NCBI RefSeq assembly: GCF_029227915.1
Contig: NC_079876.1
Coordinates: 23,872,001-23,932,000 of the forward strand
From: Hydractinia symbiolongicarpus
Lineage: Eukaryota > Cnidaria > Hydrozoa > Anthoathecata > Hydractiniidae
Direction of reading: 5' to 3'
DNA: 60,000 nt
The position numbers were made by a program, and so were the translations under genes. The notes beneath the pieces were generated by a model. It saw nothing but the letters and a program-made list of their open reading frames with translations. It was not told the DNA's origin and searched no databases. Positions 1 through 11,400 of this stretch are shown piece after piece. The number at the start of each line of letters is the position of its first letter. Within the stretch, counting starts at the first letter, position 1.

Positions 1-1221
1 CTTCCCTACTATCGTTCGGTAAGTTTGCCTGTACGTTTATATTGCGCATACAATGATGCTTTTACTGCACAATTAATATTTTGTCTTTTTTTTATTCTTC
101 TTTATATAACTACTGTTACCATTTAAATATTATTAGATAATGAATGTTTCGTCACAAATTTCAGAAAATTGATAACTTAAAGATTTCACTAAATCTAGCA
201 TTATTCTCTGAGAGGCAGTTCCTAAAAACGCATATAAAGAAAAATATTATTTGCAATATTCTCCTCTTTTCTTCATAGCAACTTATGTGTTGGATTGTGT
301 GTAACAGTTTGTCGCATGGGAAGTGTACTTGCTCCACAATTGATACTTTTGGTAAGTGTGTCCATATGATTGGCGAGTGTGTCCATTATTTTGTTTCACT
401 GATAGCCACAGAAAAATTGCGAAACTTTAATAAAGCCCTTTTATGATTATTATTGATTATTACATGAAGGTTCCAGTCCGTTTCCTTTCATAAAATTCAC
501 AGCTTGATTTACTTTAGACTTATAACTTGGTTTGTTAGCTTGAATAGTCATGCATGACTTTTTTTTTAAAAAAATTACTCGTCAGAAATTTCTCTCACTT
601 TCACTAACTGTGTCACATGACAAAAGTGTGCAAAAATGTTACGCCTGTTACACATGCATCTTGTTTTAGGACATTAGAAAAACGTTTTGTTTCATTAGGT
701 CTGTTAAAAACTTTTGTTTTCAACCATGAAAGAAAAAAGAATGACCAGCATAACTCACAATTTGTGAAAATTATCGAATGTTACTCAGCAGGATCCCTTA
801 AAATGGGGATTTATGGTTGCTCGATTAAGCAGTTTACTCGCTTAACTGAGATTTCCTAGCAGACCCTTAACTTAGTGGGTCTACTTTTTATTTCCCCCAC
901 ATTTGAAGATCCTTGGAAATAAATGGCAGTTGTTAGACGGCAGATACATGTCATTTTAGCGATATTTTGAGAAATTAGAACTGGGATTTAAATTTACAAT
1001 TCAGCTCCTTTATATTTTTTCAGGGTGTGTACACCTCACCTGATGTTCCTATTCTAATCAGTGGTATCATCATGCTGATGGCACCTGTCGTTATTTATTT
1101 TATGCCTGAATTGACCAATCAACCACTTCCTGATACCATCGAAGACGTAGAGAACTTCAAAGAAAACAAAAAGAAATTACCAGTTGAGCAGGAGATTAAA
1201 ACAATTTCCAACTTAGTTTAA
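1..1221 (+). CDS. SLC22-family organic ion transporter, copy A, 3' part only (last three exons)
   Basis: Three exons are visible: 1-18 (continuing left of the window), 279-351 and 1024-1221 with stop TAA. Splices are GT-AG and the joined frame stays open. The peptide runs DLFPTIVRN, then GSVLAPQ, then a last membrane helix and PELTNQPLPDTIEDVENF, which is the standard C-terminal signature of SLC22 major-facilitator transporters. By family knowledge these are 12-helix plasma-membrane carriers for organic cations, anions or zwitterions; the substrate cannot be read from sequence. Copy A matches copy B (11782-12997) almost base for base, introns included. In the last exon I see one replacement (Pro for Ala, MLMAPVV against MLMAAVV), and the gga/ggt difference in the 73-nt exon is silent. 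The protein ends in the same ISNLV tail as B. The N-terminal part lies outside the window, so intactness is unknown. Confidence 0.88.
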
Positions 1222-1362
1222 CTATTTCTTCAAATACTAAAACTATAGAATAATGAACATATTTTTTACTATATTAAAAGCACTGCATGGGATTATTATT
1301 ATTATTTAACAGATCCTATCTTTAGCTTTTGTACAATATAGACCTTTTTATTCTCGTTTTTA

Positions 1363-1368
1363 AATAAA
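1363..1368 (+). promoter_or_regulatory. Candidate poly(A) signal AATAAA of copy A
   Basis: AATAAA lies 142 nt after the stop codon of copy A. The homologous hexamer in copy B is at 13746-13751, pushed much further from its stop by an insertion. Confidence 0.5.
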
Positions 1369-1604
1369 AATACACCCGCATTTGCTTAGTACAACATTTT
1401 ATAATCTTGGTTTAACCACTGTGCTAAATTTTTTGCAAACGTAAAAGATTGATTGTAGAAATTAAGTTTATTACTTTATTAAGTTATCATAATTTCGGTT
1501 TCAACAATAAATTGAATACATGTATCCGAATGCGCTTGCCCAGAAGTACCGCTGCGTTGCGAAACAGCTCACCAGTACTTTAAGGATAACTCAGCTTTTG
1601 AAAA

Positions 1605-1635
1605 TCTCTATAATAATAGCCGTATTTTTGTCTGT
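1605..1635 (+). mobile_element. Helitron-like 5' end remnant
   Basis: TCTCTATAATAATAGCC followed by gtatttttgtctgt matches the 5' end of the Helitron-like family seen many times in the window, and is preceded by A as expected for A^T insertion. No 3' hairpin follows. In copy B the same site holds a complete 124-bp unit followed by a second 5' end. Confidence 0.55.
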
Positions 1636-1663
1636 TCAAAAGGGTTACTGATATTCCTTTGAT

Positions 1664-3301
1664 CTTTCCGCCACTTCAAATTTCTAGACTGCAGTACGAA
1701 ATTGCGATGCAAAACACAGTGAACCTTTTCTATATTTAATGGGCGGTCGCCCTCTTTTTTTCTGTTGACCAGATGGGAAAAAAACTCCAGCTCCATCTCA
1801 GGGGCTATTCTTTTTAAGCCATCCACATATCAGAAAGAGAATAAAAAGTCATGGAAACAAGGTTAGATAAATGAAATGTATCATAGCGTGTGAAGTTGTC
1901 GCAATATGTATGTGTGTCATTAAGAATAAAAAAAACTTAAATACGACACGAATGTACGATACGTGACTTTCTCAAGAATGATTCTAAGAATATTTAATAC
2001 GCAATTCATCGTTTCCATGATTGAATTCCATAGCAACTTATTTTTAATGTGTAAAGGGAAGTACTTGTTTTCACGCATTAGAATATTTAAACCATATTTT
2101 CTGCGAGGAACTACTGAATAAAATATAACTTCATGTGAATAATTGTCCTACAAATTTCTTTTTCTTTGCTCTCTCTTCTGCTATTTATTTTTAATTTTTT
2201 TGCTAAACCTATGTAAATTTTACAGTGTTTGTTTTAGGTCCAAACCTAAGCATTCATGTCATTTAAAATTTCGAAGATATACCTCTCAATGAAAGTGTTT
2301 AATAACAAAATTAATGAAAAAGTATGGCGAAACACTTACAAATAATTATTTCATAGAAAAAAAACACAAGTGAAAAACTTTGATATCACGCTATCTCTAC
2401 GTTAATAATACTCATATTCAGCCTGCCTGTTGTGCACGAAGAAGAAGTCGTGCTAACCACACACAAAATTCTCAAATTATAAACAGCAAATGCCATATAT
2501 TTTAACGACTTTTATTTCTCTACTCGCGCGTATTAAACCAATCACAAAGCTTGATTTGCAGGAATAACCAATCCAAATTCTTCTAGAAAAAAGCAATATG
2601 ATCCATAAGAGCTGTGTATGAGATAACGAAGGACATTTTGGTTTAAAAGTGATGGCGTTGATGTTCGAGGTCTTTTTTTTTTTTACCTTTTTCTCTTCTA
2701 AATGAAGGTAAGTTTTCTAATACTTGTTTCAACATGTTTTGATAAACGTTGATGTTTTGTAGCCAATCATACACAAATCTTAAACAAACTGATTTTAAAA
2801 TTTTAATTACCAGCATATTAAAAATGATCCAGTTTGGGTTTTTGTGACCAGTTCAAAAATACTTTGTTCTCCTAAAAAACAATGTTTCACGGAACAAAGT
2901 ATTTAAACCAAATAAAATATTTACCCTTTGCAGGGCTTTTTAGGTTTTTAGTCTAAAATTGAAATAGTGTTCAATTTTCAGTTTGCGAGTCATTTCTCAT
3001 GAGTAAGAACATTTGAGAAAATAAATATTCTTGCGGAAATAAATTTCGCGATTGGAAAGCGAAAATAATTTTTTTTAAAACCTATTTTAATACTGACATC
3101 TGTTATAAAAGAATATGTAGAACTTATGTTAAAATTAAGTTTAAACTTTAAATACTTTTAATCAAAATGATAACAATATCAAAAAACATGCAATAAAGGT
3201 CAAATTTAAAGTAAAGTAAACTACTGACAATAATGACCATTTCATCGGCGAAAAAACTACCGCTGTCTATTACAGAATTTTTTCAATAATCATAGCTGCA
3301 T
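1664..3301. other. Intergenic stretch between copies A and B, no gene recognised
   Basis: AT-rich DNA with only short open frames that lack family motifs and splice support. A stretch near 3020-3070 (ttgcggaaataaatttcgcg) resembles a decayed palindromic repeat. Nothing else can be supported. Confidence 0.5.
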
Positions 3302-3720
3302 ACCGTAATGCTTCGAATAAACACCCCCCTTCTATTAAACGCCCCCCTCGAATAGACACTCCCCTTTTTAAGTCATTTTTAAAATAACCCCCCCCCCCTC
3401 TGATAGACGCCCCTCCCTCATAAGGGGACGTTTATTCGAGGCGATAGTAAAAGTATATGACAATTTTAAAGACAATTTTACTGGCGTTATTATAATATAA
3501 ACATTTCATAAATACAACTAAACACAATCTCTCATATTTGATACATCGGTAAATAAGGAAATTTTCTATAAACACCTTTTTCCTAAATCTTAGGTTTAAG
3601 GTTGGAAATTTAGATATATTGTAAAGTTTATAATACAGGTAAAAGCTGCAAAAAAGGCGAAGTGTAACGCCCCTTAAAACGCCCCTTTCTTTTAAACGCC
3701 CCCCTCGAATAGACGCCCCA
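3302..3720. repeat. C-rich interspersed repeat, TTCGAATAAAC-GCCCCCC type
   Basis: Blocks of the form tcgaata(a/g)ac-gcccccc recur at 3312-3420 and 3665-3715. One inverted copy (ggggacgtttattcgagg) lies at 3424-3441. The arrangement suggests a decayed inverted-repeat element. The composition (runs of C in AT-rich DNA) resembles the termini of the TIR element at 52074-53163, which uses gagcgcccccc blocks, so the two may be distant relatives. The minus-strand open frame across this repeat has no recognisable protein features. Confidence 0.5.
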
Positions 3721-4419
3721 CCAAAAAAAAATGTCAAAAAATTTAATAACACCCCGTAAAAAATGTGTACGTCAACTCGTAAAATACTGCTAATTTGGTA
3801 ACTTTTTAATAATATGTTAAAGCCTAGAAAACATAAATATACAATTTGTTTAAATTTTTTTACTATTTCCTCCTCATCGACAATAGCTCAATGGTGTTCT
3901 GTTATTCAGCGATGTTTTTTAAAATAGGTTTTGTATAATCTTCATACTTTGATCCAAGTGGAAAATTAACCGAAATCACTTTTTTAAAAATTTTTAACAT
4001 TTTTAACATTTTTCCAAACAACGAAAACTTTTATTTCGACTTCCAAACTGCCTTATAGAGGAAACCGCTTTACTACCGTAGATTCAACTGTTGCCGTAAT
4101 TTTTGCTTCGTGTGTTATTGCATATTCTCAAATTCGCGTTAATTAATTGCATTTTCGAAAACAACCTTGCTCAACCGCGTTAATTAAATGCCGTTTTCAA
4201 AATTATTTTATTGAACTGCCTTAATTTTATGACTGTTAACTTAATTCACGTTAATTTCTTGACTCGTTAATTTCATGGAATAAGCTACATTGGGCATTTC
4301 TTTATGAAAGTCGCGCAAAAGTTTACCTGCCAATGTTCACTGAGTACCAAGAACTTAGAACCTTAGGTTATTTGGTTAAATCTTTAATCGTGAAACATCC
4401 TAATTGCTGACGTTTAAGA
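3721..4419. other. AT-rich intergenic stretch, nothing recognised
   Basis: No ORF with domain motifs and no RNA gene seen. Several short gttaatt motifs recur around 4135-4275 (cgcgttaatta, gttaatttcttgactcgttaatttcatgg), possibly a decayed palindromic repeat. Confidence 0.4.
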
Positions 4420-4575
4420 CCATTTTACCCGAATTTCAGGACGTTCCATTTTACCCGAATTTCAGGACGTTCCATTTTACCCGAATTTCAGGACGTTTCA
4501 TTTTACCCGAATTTCAGGACGTTCCATTTTACCCGAATTTCAGGACGTTCCATTTTACCCGAATTTCAGGACGTT
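4420..4575 (+). repeat. Minisatellite, 26-bp unit x 6
   Basis: Six head-to-tail copies of a 26-bp unit beginning ccattttacccgaatttcag and ending gacgtt. They are identical except for one C-to-T change at the start of the fourth unit. A short open frame across it is only the repeat read in one frame. Confidence 0.95.
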
Positions 4576-5484
4576 CGTTGGCCAAGATGCGGATTAATTC
4601 GTTGTGGAGTTTACAACAACTGTCTTTCCGGGCTTAGTCCCTGGGTTGTTGTTACAGAGCACTTTGTTTATTGCTTTCGAATTAACCAAAAATGAAAAAT
4701 ACTCCAAAAACAAGTTGTATTTGAGGCAAGCATTATTATTTGATATCAGTTTATACATTAACTCACAAAATCAAAGTTCTATGCTGTTGCCCTAATGTGC
4801 CATGTGATATGGATAGATTGTGTTAAGACATTGTGCAATCCTTCTTTTATTTCGCCGTTCTACCAAACTGAAGTGCCATTGAGTTGCACTTCACCAGAAA
4901 TCATGAAACTCATGCAATCAGCTGTGGATGAAAATCACTGAAACCAGTTTGACGTCACGTCATGTCTCATGTAAATGGTGTATTAATTATTTGGTCGCTC
5001 CACATTTTAATGTTCGTTTTAACCAGTTTTGTTGACGAAAAACTTCTTCTCCAAGATACACGTGTCTGTGCGGACTGTATTGACTTGCCCGTGACTCAAC
5101 TTTCGCTGAAATATAAACAATTTCTTGTGATCGAATCTGACAATTTTAGGATTTCATTTTCTTTGTAGAAAAAAACTAGACACATTTGTTGTCATTATCG
5201 CATTCATCTCCTATCTCTTAAGTCTGACATCCTGTTTCTACCACGCCAATGCATTTTTGTCACTATTGTCGCCTACGAAAATGACGTCACGAAGACTTCT
5301 CAATGCTTTTTTTATCAGATTTCCAATTAGGCTGAAGTATCTGTAAAACAAATTTTTAATTAAAGTACATTTGTATTTAAATTTATCCTCCTGAATGTTT
5401 TGAACATTTTAATTAAAACTGCCAAACGCTGTGCGACGTATACTTAATGTAACAGAGTTCTTAAAATATATTGACAAGAAAAAA
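4576..5484 (+). other. Upstream flank of copy B, with patches shared with the flank of copy C
   Basis: No gene was recognised. Short patches such as gttttgttgacgaaaaac, gacatcctgtttct and ccaatgcattt also appear, in the same order, about 31.55-31.83 kb upstream of copy C (cttgttgacgaagaacc, acatcctgtttct, tcaatgtat). This suggests a common ancestral 5' flank containing the promoter. No TATA box or initiator can be assigned with confidence. Confidence 0.45.
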
Positions 5485-8400
5485 ATGGCGCAATTTGATG
5501 AGAAGGAGAGCAAGTTAGAAGGAGTGACACGAATGTAAGTGACATTACAATGAAGTTATTTTAAATGATTATTAATGTCGAAGAAAATGAGCATTGTTTG
5601 CACGAAACAATGCAGTTGTCCTTAGTAAAGACCCCCCAACTCTTAAGGAGATCTATCCCATCCTCAATGGAACGTATCAATTAGAACTCGTTTAACAGTA
5701 TTCACAAACATTAAGAACATATAAAATAAGAAATTACTGTGACAAATCTGCTATGACTTGTTTTTAAAGATTACTTGAACTGTCGAAGAAACTTAAGCAC
5801 CGTGTATTTGCTGTATGCGAGCAAACAATTTAGCTGGTGAAACTTTTAAGTATGCATCCAAAAATTCCAAGCGCGTATGTAGCTACACATTTTTTTGTAT
5901 ATGAGAATGTCTGAGGCTATGTGCTTATTGCTTGTTTCATAAAAGCTTAAGCGGCATAACATACCTGGCGTTGTTGCGACATCTTTCGCGTTTGGATTCT
6001 GTTACCTGCTCCAGTGTTAAGCAAAAGTTATTTTCTTATTTTTTTAGGACAGAGAAAAGAACCGGAAAAGAAGGTCAGTTAGATGATGTGTTATTGAAAC
6101 TGGGCTCACCTGGTCGATACCACGTGATTTGTTATCTCCTTTTATGGTGTTGCAATGCATTCGTTGCGTTTAACCACGTGTCATTGCCGTCAACATTTGG
6201 TATCACACCTTCACATCGGTAAGTCGGGTATGTCATGAAAATTAAGAAGTTGAAAAATAAAGCACTGCTGAAACTCAAAATAAAAACCAATAATGCAAAA
6301 TGTAGTCTAGGTCCAAAAGAACGATAAAATTGATTTGCAGAAGTGAAACAAAATAAGGTTTTTCTCTAAATAAGGAAAGTAAATCATGTCTTATTCTTAA
6401 AAATAATTTGTGATTGAATTAATTTAAGCGATTAAAACGTTTAAACACAAACCCGCTTTTTATACAAACATAACATAACACCTTCACATCCGTAAGTGGG
6501 GGTGTTATGGAATTAAGAAGTTGAAAAATAAAGCACTGCTGAAACTCAAAATAAAAAAAACCTGGATAATGATCGTGTTCTGGGTTCTGGTATTTAATAT
6601 ATTTTAAATTAAACATTTTACAGCATGAAAAAGAGGGCTATAAGATAGAGAAGCACTTCAAAAACAAAAGTAAAGGCTTTATCAGGTGAAAAATGTTGAG
6701 ACCAGAATAAGCATATAAACCAACACAACCATACGAAGGCTTTATTTACACGTTATGATCATTATCAGCAACACAACCATACGAAGGCTTTATTTACACG
6801 TTATGATCATTATGAGCAACAGCCAAAACAACAACAACAACAAAAGATATAAACAATAATTAGCCAGCTAATTAAAACTACATAACAATTGATTAAAAAC
6901 AAACCCACAATACAACAAACTACAAAAGAAAAGAAATAACACTGATTGAGCACACACAATCAGTCAAAATATATTTAGCCTTATTAGTCTAAATGATAGT
7001 AAGCAAACCGCTGTTTTATGGTAAAATCATTTTGTAACTTGCTAGGTCAACCTCGTACCCAGGGTTTTTCTACGTCTATGATATTCTGACGGGATGGTTT
7101 CGTAATAGCCCTGAGAGTTATGGAAAGAAAATAGGGTAGCTATTTGGGGATTATTGACACTATTTATTAGTAAATCTTGACTTCGAGAGAATGACTTTAC
7201 ACTAGTGTGTTAAGGGGATTGGAGTGGTCAGGATACAATGCTACACTGGTACATTGAGAGGAATTATGTTTATTCTTACTTTTTTAATTTTTTTTGCTTT
7301 GTGTTAAAAGAATTTTGGAGGTTAAAACGATAGACGTCGATAGAAGTGTTTTAAATTATAAGAAATAAATCTATACATACTTTTATTGTGAGGAAAAATA
7401 ACTCCATTATGTATTTAGATGTGCCTTGCAAAATGGTAGACCGAACACGAGTGAGCTGTGGCGGAATACTTCTCACTTATTTATCGCGGAAAAATGTGAA
7501 ATAAAACAAAATCGTACCAAACAAAAATGTGAAAAATGGATTTTTGATAAAGTCGAGAATTACCATGTGAGCTCAATTGTGACCGAGGTAATGTCTGCTT
7601 TGCTATGTCTGTAAACATTAAAACTGCCGATAATGGCTTATAATCACGCTTCATTATTTTTACAAGTAGCTATAAAAATACTTTTTTATGTTGTGAAGCC
7701 AGTATAATGTTTGTATAAAGATTGTATACAGTCTGTTCAGTTCACAACGTACCTATTTTAGTCTCGTTAAAAAAAAACACCCATCTTCCACAAAAAGTGA
7801 ACGTTTTTTTAACCTATAAACTCTAAAGCGTTTTTTGGGAAAACACAAAATATTTGGCGTTTCGACTTTCGTCATTGTACCAGATTTTTTGCCCATTGTT
7901 GTTGCAATTGCCGATATCGAGTAGTGCCGGACAGTAAACTTAATTTTCCTCTATGTGGGCCTTTCGATATATTAAAGTTGAGTGATCACAAGTTATGGCT
8001 TATAGATGGCATGTCGATATGTCGTCCTTGCCATGAGACCAAATGGCAAAAAAATCAACATTATTTCATTTTCGGATATTTTTGCAGTTAGTCTATTTAC
8101 CTTTTCCTTAAATCCTAATTTACATCATCATAGAAATACACGATGTAGAATATATGGTTGTAAGGATGCGTGAATTTTTTTATTTAGTGGAACTTGGTAT
8201 GCGATAATAATTTCTACCCTATGGTATCTACAACAGTTTATTTCATCGGTGTGATGATTGGCGGAGGGACAATTGGTCGGGTATCTGATCGTTATGGTAG
8301 AAGACCAGTACTTCTCATCTCTTTAGGATTGGCAATCATATTCTTTGCAGTTGCTTCACTGATAAAAAATTTCATCCTGTTTACATTATTGCGTTTTTTT

Positions 8401-11400
8401 GGTGGTATATTCGCTTGTGTAGGTACTTGTTTTCATCAGCAACCAGAATTTGCAAAATTCTTAAGCAATTTAAAAAACATAAGACTTGATACAAGTAACA
8501 ATATATGTTGAAGCTATGTTTTTAAGAAACGTTCATTGATTTTGACAATGTCAAGCTTCTTTGATCATAATAGACAGCTCCTTTTCCTGATTTTCAACAG
8601 AATGATAATTCATAGGGCATCAAGTAAATATCTGACATTTAATGAACAATTGTTGGTGAACACTGATAATTTTTTGGATTCGGTTTTGGTTACCTTAAAA
8701 ATTGTTCCAGTTTCTCCTTCCAGCAACCTTTTTATGAATTTAAAGGCATATTTTTTTTGGCAAATTCAGTGCTATATCAATCGACAGGACTATCTGCTAA
8801 AAATCCAATTTTAACATTTTGTCTTATACCTCAGTAAAAGTTTTTTAACATATCTTCCAGTTTTAACACACATTGTGTGATAAATTGTTTGAACTATTAA
8901 AGGGGCTGTTGGCTTTCGACTTTAGTGACTTGTCAAGCTGATGGCGGCGAAAAACAAACTTGCTATTTTTCCGGCAAGTATGTAATTTACAGAGTCGAAC
9001 ATATATATATATTAAAATTTTTTTTATCTTCTCCAACCTTGGTCATTTTTTCATCCAGAATAAGTCTCGCTGAAATATTTCTTTGTAATATATTTTTCGA
9101 AAAAAATATTGAACCAGCAAACAAAGTATGCTGGTCTGTTTTTTGCCCAACTGCGTTTGCCGGATTTTTAATATGTGCAGGATATACGGAATGTGAGCAT
9201 TTTAACCGGTTCGTTTCAACTTCCAATCATACTTACTTAATTATCCTTATAGCGTTCCATATTTGAAAAGCAACTTTTTCGTCAAACTTGGCAAAATAGA
9301 CATGTGCATTTAGGATTTATATAGTTTAATGGTTCATAATAGGAAGAATTCCGTTCATCGTTGTGGACTATTTGGTCTCCGTAAAAAATCAGAGAGTCGC
9401 TCATCTTTTACACTCGCAGCGCGAGTCATCTAACAAACCTGTTAATAAAAAGAAATTGCTACCCATTTTTAAAAACAAAAAAATATCAACTTTGCCGCAA
9501 AGTATAAGTTGTCAATTAAAAGTCATATTTTAAAAGTGATTGAAACCATAATTTAGACCTGCCAAAGTATGCCTATCAAAGTGCATTACTTTGCGTGTTT
9601 TTCTTTCCATGTTAGTGTGTTATGATTTTCTTTTAGGGGGTCCACAGTATTGTGTATGTGATGACGCCCGAACTAGCACCAAAGAAGCATAATAATTACC
9701 TTTCTTTACTTCTTATTTTTTCTTTCCTGACATCCGTTGCTGCTGGAGGCGGTATATGTTGGGCAACGAAAAGTTGGTGGCAGTCACAACTCTACACATC
9801 TTTATCTCTGGTTATACCGCTATGCCTGATGTATTTGTAAGTCCTGTGTAAAATTTGTTTACCAGTCTGTTATGTACAATGTAAGTCCGGTGTAAAATTA
9901 GTTTACCGTTAAGTACAATGTAGAAGTCTGGTGTAAAATTAGTTTACCAGTCCACCGACCGTTATGCGTGATGTATTTGTGAGTCTGCTTTTAAATTAAT
10001 TCAGTAATCCACAGAAGAGACAATATATCTTCTTAAAACCAATTTTCGAACGTTTTTACCATATCTTAAAGTTTTTTTAACGTCTAAAACGCAGTGAGAT
10101 TGTAAAATAAACTATAAACGTTCGCTTGAAATATTCAAAAATAGGCTTAGAGTAAAATTAAGTACGAAGCTAAGAAGGACTATACGTATTCTTACAGGCC
10201 TTTTTATTAGTTTCAGGGTCCTTACCATCCGTCCGTCGTGTAGGTAAAACCTAAACAAACATGAGGGTTGCAAAAAGAATAATTATACGTGTCTTCATTT
10301 TCTTTAGCTTTCTTCCTGAATCATTTCGATGGCTTGTCGTTCATAAGAAATATACACTACTTAATCAATATCTGACAAAAGCTGCAAAGATGAATAATGT
10401 GACTTTACTTTCACTGTCAGTTATCCACAGTGGCGAAACTATCAAAGGTGTGAAACCGATAAACAGAAAACGAATATCAACAAAAAAGTTGTTTTCATAC
10501 AAAGAGCTTCGAAGAAGATTACTGGCCATGTTTTTTGCTTGGTAATTTAATTTTCTTTAGTATGTAAAACATACTTAAGAAAAATACATACATATATATA
10601 TCAATAGGTCAAAGAATGCATGCACGTTTATAAACATTAGCCCAAAAGTATAACAAATCTGGGAAAAGTAAAACGAGTTTAAAATAAATAAATCTTCTAT
10701 CTGGTCAACAACAAAAGAGTGTATTCTAGCTTAGATAAAACTAACTTGTTCATGACACGAAAACATTTAAATTATTTCATGACTGAACAGAATGCTATAA
10801 CTTTAAAATTTATGTGTTATAATTTGATAACCCTTTAAGTGGACGATAAGAAATTATTCATTCTCGCTTTGATGATACTTAGCGTCGAATATTGCAAGCT
10901 CCACTGGATAGTTTTTGATATCCGATTTCACGTTATCCAATATCTGTTTAGAACAAATATGTTGAGATTTGGTACAGTTTGTTGACTATTAATTAGCTAT
11001 TGAATTGATTTCCAGCCTATAAACTGTTTGTGCAATCCAAAATAACAATCATCCTTTTCTTACATACAGGACATCAGCAGCTATTGGATATTACACACTA
11101 TCCCTGTCCATGGAATCCGTCTCTTTAGATCCGTACTTAGCTGTAATGATCGGAGCTTGTTTCGATACTGTTCCGGTAGTGATAGCCTTCTTTACCTTGA
11201 ATAGGTAGAACTTTTGTTATTTGTCAGTCTCATGAAAGAAAAAAACATACAAGTTAATTTTGAATAGGTCATTTTGTTGTCATAAACAGTGTGCGCATTC
11301 AGCTAATCTACAACACTTTATGGTGAGTTCTCGGTAAAATTTCGGATCAAGTAAGGCTCTTCAATAGATTGTTTGGAAAAAACGAAATAACCTTCTGGTT

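Larger units (their letters stand above)
1..1663 (+). repeat. Segmental duplication, left copy (pairs with about 11782-14180)
   Basis: The sequence follows the downstream part of copy B through exons, introns and 3' flank with only scattered substitutions and small indels. Similarity ends abruptly after ctttgatctttccgc (near 1663 here, near 14178 in B). Relative to A, copy B has two extra blocks, about 13086-13681 and one 124-bp Helitron-like unit at 13988-14111. The left limit is outside the window. Confidence 0.85.

Noticed and set aside
3432-3752. 106-residue minus-strand frame
   Set aside because: It crosses the C-rich repeat and AT-rich DNA and has no domain or splice support.
8419-8424. 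Alternative exon 4 donor GTACTT at 8423
   Set aside because: It would leave one base over and break the frame with exon 5. The same holds in copy C.
8194-8511. Reading exon 4 of copy B straight on past 8418
   Set aside because: The extension runs into intron sequence that differs from copy C. The GTAGGT donor at 8419 restores phase and family spacing.
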